Positions 1 to 7,164 are shown, counted from the stretch's first letter. The stretch is DNA of 22,188 bases from Dehalococcoidia bacterium (GCA_004376105.1 SOKA01000076.1:1-22188); one strand, 5' to 3'. Made by a program: numbers and translations. The notes: generated from the letters alone by a model not told the origin.

Positions 1-137
1 TTAAGGAGTGCTTAGAGTAATAGTATTATCATAATTGCATATCACTGGCAAATTTGGAAAAGCTTAATTACGCTGATTTCGTTTGTTTTAAGCCCCATCC
101 CCTTTAGATTTTTATTAGGTAACCCTATCCCCTGTAT
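1..137. other. Non-coding AT-rich stretch
   Basis: I see no convincing gene, RNA or promoter here. The stretch is AT-rich with several stops in all frames and ends in a C-rich run that leads into the palindrome at 138-164. It is probably the 3' flank of the gat transcription unit. Confidence 0.5.
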
Positions 138-164
138 CCCCTTCCCCTTATTAAGGGGAAGGGG
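138..164. repeat. Perfect 13-bp inverted repeat (C/G-rich)
   Basis: CCCCTTCCCCTTA (138-150) is followed by one base and then its exact reverse complement (152-164). A real hairpin would open a few central A/T pairs as loop. It lies 44 bp beyond the stop of the small frameshifted gene, so it may help end gat-operon transcripts or be a dispersed intergenic repeat. There is no clear U-tract on either strand. Confidence 0.6.
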
Positions 165-176
165 AATTAGTTATAT

Positions 177-197
177 AAGAGAGGCTTCGCCTCTCTT
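177..197 (-). terminator. Hairpin downstream of the gat operon, possible terminator
   Basis: AAGAGAGGC (177-185) pairs with GCCTCTCTT (189-197) across a 3-base loop, a perfect 9-bp stem. On the minus strand it starts 10 bases past the small gene's stop and is followed by an AT-rich tail (TTATATAACTAATT) rather than a pure U-tract. It is placed as a terminator for the minus-strand gat unit, but the weak U-tract leaves that uncertain. Confidence 0.45.
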
Positions 198-207
198 CAA
201 CTTTCCT

Positions 208-416
208 TTAAATAGGAGGGTTCTGTTCTAGATAATCTTTTAGATACTCAGCTAAAGCTTGCACTTCACTGCGGTCTAAAGGTGTTTCAGCCCAATATCC
301 CTTTTATAATCAGTAACCTTGATGAACAGTTCTAACTTCTCCTCCTCTAACTCACCGCCTTGCTTATACCAATCTTCGTACACCAATAAATTTTTCCCAA
401 AGTTTTTCGTTTCCAT
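208..416 (-). pseudogene. Small acidic protein gene with a one-base frameshift
   Basis: An ATG at 414-416 sits behind a good Shine-Dalgarno (AAGGAGAG, 5 bases away), 11 bases past the gatA stop, so it looks like the third gene of the gatC-gatA unit. The first 38 codons read METKNFGKNLLVYEDW... and end in DYK; that frame then stops soon after. Adding one base to the 4-base A run (plus-strand T run at 302-305) joins it to a second open stretch, GYWAETPLDRSEVQALAEYL and so on, ending at TAA 208-210. The restored protein would be exactly 69 aa, hydrophilic and Glu-rich, with no membrane segment and no family I recognise. The cause could be a real inactivating deletion or a sequencing/assembly error in a homopolymer. 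Confidence 0.6.
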
Positions 417-427
417 TTGACTCTCCT

Positions 428-1891
428 TCAAACGTCGGGTCTCCTCTTGTGCCAGTCGGTTGCCTGCTGGTAGGCGTGGGCGATGTTGAGGATGGTTTCC
501 TCACTAAAGGGCTTGCCTATAATCTGCATCCCAATTGGCAGTCCATCGGCAAAGCCAGCCGGGATAGAAATAGCTGGTAAGCCAGCAATATTTATCGGTA
601 GGGTGCAGACATCAGATAAATACATTTGAAGTGGGTCATCTATCTTCTCGCCGATTTTGAAGGGGACAGTAGGCGAGGTTGGGGTTACCAGGGCATCAAA
701 TTTGTCAAAGGCTTGGTCAAATTCTCGCCGTATCAAAGTGCGAACCTTCTGGGCTTTGAGGTACCAGGCGTCATAATAACCGGCTGACAGGGCATAGGTT
801 CCCAGCATAATACGCCTTTTTACCTCAGCGCCAAAGCCATACTGGCGGGTCTTTTCCATAGCCTCCCACATACTGTCGGCGTCTGAATAGGAGAAGCCAT
901 ACTTTACTCCATCGTAGCGAGCTAGGTTAGCTGAAGCCTCTGAGGGGGCAATAATATAGTATGCCGCCAGGGCATAGGGGGTGTGGGGCAGTGATACCTC
1001 GTAATCTATAGTTGCCCCAAGCTCCTCAAGCTTGCGGATAGCGGCTTTTATAGCTATTTCCACCTCAGCTTGCATTCCTTCAACAAAATACTCTTTGGGG
1101 ACGCCGATACGAAGCCTATTGAGGTCAGTAGTCAAACACTGAGTATAATCAGGCGTGGGATAAGGAACTGAGGTAGAATCTCTGGCGTCGTAGCCAGCGA
1201 TGACATTTAGCACCAAGGCACAATCGGTAACATCCTGGGTTAAAGGCCCAATTTGGTCAAGGGAGCTGGCAAAGGCAACCAAACCATAGCGGCTTACCCT
1301 ACCGTAGGTAGGTTTTAAGCCGGTAACGCTGCAGAAGCCAGCCGGCTGACGAATACTTCCCCCAGTATCTGAGCCTAAGGCATAGACGGCTTCACCAGCG
1401 GCTACAGCCACGGCTGAGCCTCCGCTACTCCCCCCGGGGACACGAGATAAATCCCAGGGGTTATGGGTAGTAAATAAGGCAGAGTGCTCAGTAGATGAAC
1501 CCATAGCAAATTCATCCATATTTGCCTTGCCCGCAACTACTACACCACAGCCATTTAGTTTTTCTACCACCATAGCATCATAAGGTGGCACAAAGTTTTC
1601 TAACATTCGTGACGAGCAGGTGGTTGGTATTCCTTTAGTGCACATATTGTCTTTAATTACCACTGGGATACCGGTAAGGGGATTGGTATTACCAGTAGCC
1701 ATAAGCTCATCAGCCTTTCGGGCTTGAGATAGGGCTAGCTCATTGGTAACAGTAACCAAGGCACGAACCTTTGGCTCTACCTGGCAGATACGCTCCAGGC
1801 AAGCTTTGGTTAGTTCGACTGAAGATAGCTCTTTAGCCTTAAGCAGCCTATGTGCCTCATGAATGGTCAGTTGGTTGATTATCAACCTCAC
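428..1891 (-). CDS. gatA: Asp-tRNA(Asn)/Glu-tRNA(Gln) amidotransferase subunit A
   Basis: The 487-aa protein is the amidase subunit of GatCAB. It releases ammonia from glutamine so that GatB can amidate mischarged Glu-tRNA(Gln) or Asp-tRNA(Asn) in the cytoplasm. The amidase-signature core is complete: catalytic Lys80 in VVIKDNM, cis-Ser155 in the GGSSGGS loop and nucleophile Ser179 in GSDTGGSIRQP. Length is normal for GatA (about 480-490). It lies 21 bases downstream of gatC and is presumably co-transcribed with it. gatB is absent from the window, so the operon is split, which is common in some phyla. Other amidase-signature enzymes are possible in principle, but the gatC neighbour settles the call. 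Confidence 0.96.
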   Translation of the reverse strand: MRLIINQLTIHEAHRLLKAKELSSVELTKACLERICQVEPKVRALVTVTNELALSQARKADELMATGNTNPLTGIPVVIKDNMCTKGIPTTCSSRMLENFVPPYDAMVVEKLNGCGVVVAGKANMDEFAMGSSTEHSALFTTHNPWDLSRVPGGSSGGSAVAVAAGEAVYALGSDTGGSIRQPAGFCSVTGLKPTYGRVSRYGLVAFASSLDQIGPLTQDVTDCALVLNVIAGYDARDSTSVPYPTPDYTQCLTTDLNRLRIGVPKEYFVEGMQAEVEIAIKAAIRKLEELGATIDYEVSLPHTPYALAAYYIIAPSEASANLARYDGVKYGFSYSDADSMWEAMEKTRQYGFGAEVKRRIMLGTYALSAGYYDAWYLKAQKVRTLIRREFDQAFDKFDALVTPTSPTVPFKIGEKIDDPLQMYLSDVCTLPINIAGLPAISIPAGFADGLPIGMQIIGKPFSEETILNIAHAYQQATDWHKRRPDV

Positions 1892-1912
1892 CCCCTCATC
1901 CCGGTAAGTATA

Positions 1913-2203
1913 TTATTCTAGCACGGCTCGCACCCTAAAGAAGTTTTCCTTTCTTTGGGGGGCATTGGCTAGAATCTGGCTTTGTGGCAGGGAACAGGCT
2001 ACTTCGTCATCGCGCCTCATTACATTCTGGAGGGGAATGGATTGGGCTGTAGGTGGGATGTCAGTGGTATCTACCTGCTGTAGTACCTCGAAGTTCTCTA
2101 GGATATTAGATAATTGCTCTCTAAGCCTGTTCACCTCAGTCTCGGTCAAGCCCAATCGCGCCAAGAGGACAATATGTAACACTTCTTCACGGGATAGCTT
2201 CAT
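1913..2203 (-). CDS. gatC: Asp-tRNA(Asn)/Glu-tRNA(Gln) amidotransferase subunit C
   Basis: The 96-aa protein is the small belt subunit that wraps between GatA and GatB and stabilises the complex. The N-terminal pattern (SREEVLHIVLLARLGLTETE) and the C-terminal QILANAPQRKENFFRVRAVLE-like end (here split as NAPQRKENFF, then RVRAVLE) are typical of GatC. Its ATG is only about 3 bases below the start site predicted from the extended -10 at 2213-2218, and there is no Shine-Dalgarno, so the message may be nearly leaderless. gatA follows directly. Confidence 0.95.
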   Translation of the reverse strand: MKLSREEVLHIVLLARLGLTETEVNRLREQLSNILENFEVLQQVDTTDIPPTAQSIPLQNVMRRDDEVACSLPQSQILANAPQRKENFFRVRAVLE

Positions 2204-2212
2204 TATTGGTTA

Positions 2213-2242
2213 ATTATAGCACCTATATCTGAGTATCGGCAA
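2213..2242 (-). promoter_or_regulatory. Extended -10 promoter for gatCA
   Basis: On the minus strand TGC-TATAAT gives a perfect -10 (2213-2218) with the extended TGn. A TTGCCG-like -35 (2237-2242; 4 of 6 bases match) lies 18 bases upstream. The predicted start near 2206 leaves about 3 bases before the gatC ATG. Confidence 0.7.
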
Positions 2243-2254
2243 TAGGGGCACTCT

Positions 2255-2263
2255 TGCTATAAT
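2255..2263 (+). promoter_or_regulatory. Extended -10 promoter for nfeD-like/rtcA, leaderless start
   Basis: The plus strand carries TTGCTATAAT, a perfect TATAAT (2258-2263) with the extended TGn motif. No good -35 is seen 16-18 bases upstream. The usual start position (about 7 bases below the box) falls on 2270, which is the A of an ATG, so the transcript may have no leader. Confidence 0.65.
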
Positions 2264-2269
2264 AGAGTG

Positions 2270-2686
2270 ATGAGGAAAATGACTATCAAGCTCATGTTGA
2301 CTATTTTGGCTACTTTGCTGGAGGAGATAGCCATAGTAATAATTGTGCTTTTGGTTTTGCCCAGGTTTGGGATTCACATCCCCTTGCCTGGCTTTATTGC
2401 CTTGATGGCAGGATTGGGTGTCTATGCTGTAATCTCTTACCGATTTGCTAGTCGAGCCCTGAGGAAAAAGCCGATGGTTGGTTTGCCAGCTATGGTTGGC
2501 AGCAAGGGTAAGGTAGTAAGCCCATTAGTCCCGGCGGGTCTCATCAAAATTGGGGATGAGCTTTGGGAGGCTACATCAGCTGGTCGGAGAATAGACACTG
2601 GTGAGGAAGTTATTGTGGTGGAGCAGGATGGGCTTAAGCTCGTGGTGCGTAAGAGTACCACCGGTGATTTAAAGGAGATTGAATGA
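2270..2686 (+). CDS. Short NfeD-like membrane protein
   Basis: The protein is about 138 aa. Two hydrophobic helices (about residues 8-33 and 38-58) are followed by a soluble domain rich in Gly and Val (about 75-132). That domain has the VGSKGKV...LIKIGDELWEA...GEEVIVVEQDGLKLVV pattern of the NfeD C-terminal OB fold. Short NfeD proteins usually act in membranes near SPFH/stomatin-like proteins or a ClpP-class protease; neither is a neighbour here. The ATG at 2270 is chosen because the -10 places the transcript start there; a GTG at 2267 and an ATG at 2279 are alternatives. The stop overlaps the rtcA start by four bases (ATGA), implying translational coupling. Confidence 0.8.
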   Translation: MRKMTIKLMLTILATLLEEIAIVIIVLLVLPRFGIHIPLPGFIALMAGLGVYAVISYRFASRALRKKPMVGLPAMVGSKGKVVSPLVPAGLIKIGDELWEATSAGRRIDTGEEVIVVEQDGLKLVVRKSTTGDLKEIE

Positions 2687-3726
2687 TACATATTGATGGG
2701 TCTCAGAAATCGGGGAGTGGCACTATAGTTCGTTTTGCCGTGGGCTTAGCCGCTCTGCTTGGCGAGGAACTCTATCTTACCAATATCCGAGCCAAAAGGG
2801 AAAAACCGGGATTAAGACCTCAGCATCTTAAATCAATACAGGCATTGCAGCAGATATGCCGGGGCACTCTGAGTGGCGGTGAAATTGGTTCTAATGAGAT
2901 AAGGTTTAAACCTGGAGGAGAGGTTAAAGGTGGCTACTATGAATGGGATATAGGAACCGCTGGGTCTACTACCTTGCTGGCTATGACCCTTTTACCTGCT
3001 GCCTGTTTCTCCACGGGAGCTATGAGCTTTAAAATATCTGGTGGGCTGTTTCAAGACTTTGCCCCTTCCGCCTACCATGTGCAGTATGTCTTCTTCTCGG
3101 TGCTAAACAAGATGGGTATAAATGCCAAACTTAGTATTATTCGTCCTGGCTATGTCCCCCGTGGGGGTGGGGTTATAGAGGTGACGGTGGAACCGGTAAT
3201 AGGGAAAATAAAGCCAATCAGGTTGCTTAGCCGAGGGGATGTGGTCAGGATTGAAGGGGTTGCCCTTTCCTCTCATCTCAAGGAGAGGAGGGTGAGTGAG
3301 CGAATGGTTAAGAAATGTAATGAAGTGCTTAAATCAAATGGATACCGGGCACAAATAGAGGTTATCTATGATACCCTAGCCCTTCAGAGGGGGGCGGCTC
3401 TTACTCTATATGCTAAAACTAGTTCCGGAGTTATTATTGGTGCTGATAGGGCCGGCGAACCAAGGCGAACCTCAGAGGACATTGCCAGATATGTAGCTAG
3501 GAATCTGGTAGAGGCTCTGGCAACTGGAGCTACAGTTGACCAGCATTTAGCCGACCAGCTTATTTTTTACGCTGCTTTAGCTGATGGGGTTAGTGAGTAT
3601 AGGATACCAAGGCTAACAGAGCATGTGGAGACCAATTTATGGCTTGTGGAGACTATACTAGGAGCCAAGACCGAGGTTAACCAGAATTTGGTAAGAATTC
3701 AGGGCATAGGTTATTATAACAGGTAA
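2683..3726 (+). CDS. rtcA: RNA 3'-terminal phosphate cyclase family protein
   Basis: This 347-aa protein belongs to the RtcA/Rcl1 family. RtcA turns an RNA 3'-phosphate into a 2',3'-cyclic phosphate through an AMP-histidine intermediate. Visible marks are KPGLRPQHLKS (41-51), RGGG (160-163), SSHLKERRVSERM (196-208) and the active-site region VDQHLADQL (285-293), with His288 as the probable nucleotidylated residue. The first motif, usually GEGGGQILR, here reads GSQKSGSGTIVR, a divergent version. Its ATG follows AAGGAG by five bases and overlaps the nfeD-like stop. No rtcB or RtcR-type regulator is nearby. The family call is firm; the exact activity is less so because of the altered first motif. 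Confidence 0.88.
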   Translation: MIHIDGSQKSGSGTIVRFAVGLAALLGEELYLTNIRAKREKPGLRPQHLKSIQALQQICRGTLSGGEIGSNEIRFKPGGEVKGGYYEWDIGTAGSTTLLAMTLLPAACFSTGAMSFKISGGLFQDFAPSAYHVQYVFFSVLNKMGINAKLSIIRPGYVPRGGGVIEVTVEPVIGKIKPIRLLSRGDVVRIEGVALSSHLKERRVSERMVKKCNEVLKSNGYRAQIEVIYDTLALQRGAALTLYAKTSSGVIIGADRAGEPRRTSEDIARYVARNLVEALATGATVDQHLADQLIFYAALADGVSEYRIPRLTEHVETNLWLVETILGAKTEVNQNLVRIQGIGYYNR

Positions 3727-3827
3727 CCTTACTATTTGAACCCCAAGGCGTGGCAAATCCCTCAGTCATCAGCGCCATGGCTTTAGGTCTAGGTTATTGC
3801 TTTTTTATGATATAGAGGGTAATTTAG
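3727..3827 (+). other. Spacer between rtcA and the YHS fragment
   Basis: This 100-base spacer has a possible TATGAT -10 (3806-3811) without a good -35, and a GAGGGT Shine-Dalgarno just before the YHS-like ATG. One frame stays open from about 3725 to a TAG near 3812 (VANPSVISAMALGLGYC and so on) and could be a protein tail, but I do not recognise it. Confidence 0.35.
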
Positions 3828-3904
3828 ATGGCAAAAGACCCTGTTTGCGGGGTGGAGGTAGATAAGGAAAAAAGCGGCAAAGAGTGAATACAAGGGAAGA
3901 ATTT
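3828..3904 (+). pseudogene. Truncated, frameshifted YHS-domain fragment
   Basis: An ATG with an SD (GAGGGT) begins MAKDPVCGVEVDKEKSGKE and stops at TGA 3885-3887. DPVCGVEVD is the signature start of YHS domains, small metal-binding modules of about 45 aa. Dropping one A from the 6-base A run at 3868-3873 restores the expected continuation KAAKSEYKGRIYG, after which homology ends where the DnaJ gene begins. The fragment thus holds roughly the first half of a YHS domain and lacks the second cysteine motif (YFCS..C). It is probably a remnant of a YHS gene, or of a YHS-DnaJ fusion, broken by indels. Confidence 0.6.
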
Positions 3905-4573
3905 ATGGGCAAAAAAGACTATTATGAAATCCTTGGTGTTAGCCGGGATGCAGACGAAAAAACCATTAAGAAGGCATACCGAAAGCTGGCAATGAAATAT
4001 CATCCCGACCGTAATCCGGGAAAAGAGAAGGAAGCCAACGAAAAATTTAAGGAAATAAATGAGGCTTACGCAGTTCTTGGTGACCCGGAAAAGAGAAGGC
4101 AATATGACCAGGTTGGCACTGTGGGCAATATTGGTGATATCTTTAGTAGTCCTTTTACCCGAACCACTTTTGAAGACCTGATGAGAGACTTCGGCGGGTC
4201 TGGCCTTAGATTTGACTTCTTGGATGATATCTTTGGTGACTTGCTGCAGGGTAGAGGTTTTTCCTTCAGGACATTCAGCCGGGGATTTGGTGGTCCAAGG
4301 GGAGTGAGATTTGAAGTTCCCCGGGGAATTAACCTGGAAGAGATATTCGGTCAGGCTCAACGTCCTCCACGCCAGGATGTTCACTATGAAATAACTATTA
4401 CCAAGGAACAGGCAGCTCGGGGACTAGAAAAAGACCTAACTCGAAGGGGCAAAAGGCTAAGGGTGAAAATCCCTGCCAGAGTAAAAACCGGCGCCAAAGT
4501 AAGACTCCGAAATGCCCGTCAAATAACTGATGGTCAGCCAGGAGATATTATGATTTTAGTTAAAATTAAATAA
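3905..4573 (+). CDS. DnaJ-like (CbpA-type) co-chaperone, shortened
   Basis: The 222-aa protein starts with a full J domain (KDYYEILGVSRDADEKTIKK, HPD at 33-35), which would stimulate an Hsp70 ATPase. A Gly/Phe-rich linker (about 80-130) and one short C-terminal substrate-binding beta domain (about 137-222) follow. There is no CxxCxGxG zinc region and only one C-terminal lobe, against about 300-380 aa for complete DnaJ or CbpA, so client binding and dimerisation may differ. The ATG at 3905 matches the usual DnaJ start; an upstream in-frame GTG at 3884 would add MNTREEF and overlap the YHS fragment's stop. No dnaK or grpE is nearby. Confidence 0.85.
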   Translation: MGKKDYYEILGVSRDADEKTIKKAYRKLAMKYHPDRNPGKEKEANEKFKEINEAYAVLGDPEKRRQYDQVGTVGNIGDIFSSPFTRTTFEDLMRDFGGSGLRFDFLDDIFGDLLQGRGFSFRTFSRGFGGPRGVRFEVPRGINLEEIFGQAQRPPRQDVHYEITITKEQAARGLEKDLTRRGKRLRVKIPARVKTGAKVRLRNARQITDGQPGDIMILVKIK

Positions 4574-4680
4574 AAGCTATCAAATTATTGAAAACAGGTT
4601 AGACAAAGGCACACAACTTGAAGCAACCCAGTGGGGGGCGAGGCTGAAAGACTAATCTCTCATCACCAAATAAGTTCCAG

Positions 4681-4715
4681 ATATAAAAGGCGCTAGCTCT
4701 GTGAGGCTAGCGCCT
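4681..4715 (-). terminator. Rho-independent terminator of the hyp operon
   Basis: AGGCGCTAGC (4688-4697) and GCTAGCGCCT (4706-4715) form a perfect 10-bp stem with an 8-base loop. On the minus strand it is followed by TTTTATAT, a short U-tract. It lies about 30 bases past the hypB stop, the right place to end the long minus-strand operon. Read on the plus strand it could also slow transcripts leaving the DnaJ gene, but no U-tract follows there. Confidence 0.8.
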
Positions 4716-4745
4716 ATGAAATTTCTGGTGGAGACTGCATCTATA

Positions 4746-5417
4746 TCAAAATATCCGTTTCGTCCCGCGGAGAAATGACATCTGGGTCAGAAGCCAGGAG
4801 ACCCATTGTTGAATTCCTTGCCCGGTAGCACAAGAGATTTGGAAAATTTCTATCTTTGCGTTTATCCTTTTGATTGCCTGAGAAAAGGCCTCGGTATCAA
4901 ACTTTAGGTAAGGCGAAAGGTCGGTTTTATTTATTAGCACGACATCTGCTATATGGAACATTAAGGGATACTTGAATGGCTTATCATCCCCTTCGGGAAC
5001 GCTTGAAATTATGACCTTTCTATGCTCACCAAGAGCAAATGAAGCCGGGCAGATCAAATTGCCTACGTTTTCGATAAGGAGTAGTTCGATATCCTGTAAG
5101 GGCATGTTGCCGAGGGCATTCGAAATCATATTAGCGTCGAGATGACAGGCTCCACCGGTATTTATCTGGACGACAGGCACACCCTCTTTGCCTACCATTT
5201 CGGCATCTAAGCTTGAGCTCACATCTCCTTCAATAACACCGATTTTGGTTTTCCCCTTCAGCCTCTTTATTGTTGCCAAAATAAGGCTAGTCTTGCCAGC
5301 GCCCGGCGAGGACATCAGGTTCACAGCAAATACATTATTGCTACCAAGTAACTGTCGGTTTCTCTCCGCTATCTGCTCATTAGCGCCAAGAATGTCTTTA
5401 AGAACCTTTACTTCCAT
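4746..5417 (-). CDS. hypB: Hydrogenase nickel incorporation GTPase HypB
   Basis: The 223-aa GTPase drives nickel delivery to the hydrogenase large subunit together with HypA. The P-loop SSPGAGKTS is at residues 36-44, the metal-site Cys-His (GACHLDA) at 91-92, a conserved ENVGNLICPA at 116-125, and the guanine-specificity motif NKTD at 163-166. There is no N-terminal His-rich nickel store. The C terminus carries a short basic tail (RGTKRIF) beyond the usual WxxWL end. Its ATG directly abuts the hypA stop (TAAATG) behind GAGGTGG, so the pair is tightly coupled. Confidence 0.96.
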   Translation of the reverse strand: MEVKVLKDILGANEQIAERNRQLLGSNNVFAVNLMSSPGAGKTSLILATIKRLKGKTKIGVIEGDVSSSLDAEMVGKEGVPVVQINTGGACHLDANMISNALGNMPLQDIELLLIENVGNLICPASFALGEHRKVIISSVPEGDDKPFKYPLMFHIADVVLINKTDLSPYLKFDTEAFSQAIKRINAKIEIFQISCATGQGIQQWVSWLLTQMSFLRGTKRIF

Positions 5418-5759
5418 TTATTCCACCTCAATACTTTCTACAAAAAGTTCTTTACCAGATATAATCTCCATATTATTACTCTGACAATAGGGGCAAGTCC
5501 AATCAAACTCTTTAATTTCAAAGAGCTTACCGCAGCCCTGGCACCGAGCCGTTACAGGAACCATTTTAAAGGAAAGAGCAGCCCCCTCAGCGATGGTTCC
5601 TTGGCCAAGGAAGTCGAAGTAGAACTGAACACACTCTTCAACAACCCCAGTCATTTCCCCGATAACCAGGTTGATTTTTACAACCTCTTTGGCTCCAGCC
5701 CTTTCGGCTTGTTCCAGGACGAGGTCAAGCATGCTTTTGGTAATGGCAAGTTCGTGCAT
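5418..5759 (-). CDS. hypA: Hydrogenase nickel metallochaperone HypA
   Basis: The 113-aa protein binds nickel through its N-terminal MHE motif (His2) and a structural zinc through two CxxC pairs (Cys73/76 and Cys89/92). It hands Ni to the hydrogenase large subunit with HypB. The start must be the MHELAITKSM ATG because His2 is a ligand. No Shine-Dalgarno is visible before it. An 85-base gap separates it from hcp upstream. Confidence 0.96.
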   Translation of the reverse strand: MHELAITKSMLDLVLEQAERAGAKEVVKINLVIGEMTGVVEECVQFYFDFLGQGTIAEGAALSFKMVPVTARCQGCGKLFEIKEFDWTCPYCQSNNMEIISGKELFVESIEVE

Positions 5760-5844
5760 TTATAGTTTGACAAAGTAGCTAAGAATATCTTCTATTTTTG
5801 CCCATAATTACGGGTAACGTCTCGCCTGTTTGCCAACCTCTTGA

Positions 5845-7164
5845 TTAGGCACTCAAGATTTGCTTAATGTCTTCTTCTGGGTTGCCTATGACTCGCAAAT
5901 CATAGTTTTCTCTCAATACTTTCAGAATGTCGTCATTCACCCAGGCAGGTAGGATGGGACCCAAATATATGCCCTTAATCCCGAGTGCAAGCAGACTCCA
6001 AAGGATAGCCACTGCCTTTTGCTCCATCCAGCTCAAGACCAGGGTCAGTGGAAGTTCATTGATTCCTACGCCAAAAATCTCAGCAAGAGCAGTGGCTATG
6101 TCAATGGCAACGATAGAGTCATTGCACTGTCCCAGGTCAATCAGTCTGGGAATACCATCTATATCACCAAGATTTAGGTCGTTGATCCTGAACTTACCAC
6201 AGGCAAGAGTTAAGACAACTGTATCTTGTGGCAACTTTTGGACAAACTCCCGATAGTACTCTGCCTTCTTGAGCGGTGAATCACAGCTTCCTACAAGGAA
6301 GAAGTGGCGAATTTTGCCAGCTTCCACCAGTTGCTTGATCTTGTCTGTCAGGGACAGAACTACAGATTTGGAAAACCCTGTCGTGAGTATAATGTCGCCA
6401 GGCTTCTCCTCGAGTTCCGGCAACGATTTCGCTTTCTCTATCACCGGTGTATAGTCGTATCCAGCGAGGTGTTGCACGCCAGGCAGCCGCGCAGGCCCGG
6501 TGGTAAACATTCTGTCTCTATACTCTTCCTTGGGGATCGAGACACAGTTTGAGGTTCCAAGGATCGCTACGGGATACTTGGAAAATAATATTTTCTGATC
6601 AAACCACGCTTTCCCCAGATTGCCAACCAGATGCTCATACTTCTTTAGACCAGGATATCCATGTGCGGGCAAAAGTTCTGAATGGGTGTACACATTTATC
6701 CCAGTCCCCTCAGTCTGTTTGAGCAGCTCATCAAGTACCTTGAGGCTGTGGCCGGTAGCAATGATGCCACTCCCCTTGACCGTTCCTGTTTGTACCTCAG
6801 TGGGCTCTGGCTCTCCATAGGTTTCGATATGAGCCTTTTTGAGAAGCCGCATAGTCCTCACATTCATCTCACCAGCCTCAATAGCCAGTCGCACGAGGTC
6901 TTCCGCGTCAAAGTTGACATTGGTGAATGTTGCGTAAAAGGCTCGCTCCAAAAATGCATCTATTTCGGTATCGGTATATCCGAGTTCCCTCGCATGGTAG
7001 AGATAGGCAGCCATACCTTTTGTGGCAAGTAACAGGTTATCCAGCAAACGGGCGACCGTAGCCTCCTTCCCGCATACCCCTTTTACAGTACAACCTGTCC
7101 CCCTTGCAGTCTGGGAGCATTGGTAGCAAAACATATCTAATCTTTCTTTTTCAGCTATTTTCAT
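5845..7164 (-). CDS. hcp: Hybrid cluster protein / hydroxylamine reductase (short form)
   Basis: Hcp proteins reduce NO or hydroxylamine at a hybrid 4Fe-2S-2O centre. At 439 aa this one is about 100 aa shorter than the common enzyme (about 540), as in class III Hcps that lack a helical bundle in domain 1. The N-terminal cubane ligands are C13-x2-C16-x8-C25-x5-C31. All seven hybrid-cluster ligands are visible: His139, Glu163, Cys207, Cys294, Cys322, Cys347 and Glu381. The annotated start has an SD (AAGGGGG) only one base away, so Met11 (MFCYQCSQ) may be the true start. It sits between hypE and hypA in the hydrogenase maturation operon, an unusual place, and no dedicated Hcr reductase is next to it. 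Confidence 0.92.
   Translation of the reverse strand: MKIAEKERLDMFCYQCSQTARGTGCTVKGVCGKEATVARLLDNLLLATKGMAAYLYHARELGYTDTEIDAFLERAFYATFTNVNFDAEDLVRLAIEAGEMNVRTMRLLKKAHIETYGEPEPTEVQTGTVKGSGIIATGHSLKVLDELLKQTEGTGINVYTHSELLPAHGYPGLKKYEHLVGNLGKAWFDQKILFSKYPVAILGTSNCVSIPKEEYRDRMFTTGPARLPGVQHLAGYDYTPVIEKAKSLPELEEKPGDIILTTGFSKSVVLSLTDKIKQLVEAGKIRHFFLVGSCDSPLKKAEYYREFVQKLPQDTVVLTLACGKFRINDLNLGDIDGIPRLIDLGQCNDSIVAIDIATALAEIFGVGINELPLTLVLSWMEQKAVAILWSLLALGIKGIYLGPILPAWVNDDILKVLRENYDLRVIGNPEEDIKQILSA

Noticed and set aside
295..310. Possible programmed -1 frameshift at the AAAAGGG run in the small gene after gatA
   Set aside because: The in-frame codons are TAT AAA AGG; slipping back would put tRNA-Lys on TAA, which does not pair, and there is no stimulatory structure. 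A missing base is simpler.
1965..2213. Plus-strand open frame overlapping gatC
   Set aside because: Mirror frame of a confident gene with no ribosome site or homology.
3725..3814. Open stretch VANPSVISAMALGLGYC before the YHS fragment as a possible gene remnant
   Set aside because: Only about 30 codons, no start or recognised family; kept only as spacer description.
3824..4384. Long open frame (186 codons) on the minus strand opposite the DnaJ-like gene
   Set aside because: It lies antisense to a clear J-domain protein, has no family signal and no good ribosome site.
4726..4738. TGGTGGAGACTGC resembles the reverse complement of a tRNA/tmRNA 3' end (GTCTCCACCA)
   Set aside because: No T-stem, loop or acceptor partner is found around it on either strand, so it is too short to call an RNA gene or an attachment site.
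5378..5417. HypB start and tail checked for a missing His-rich nickel store or frameshift
   Set aside because: Many HypB proteins lack the His-rich stretch, and the short basic C-terminal tail is within normal variation.
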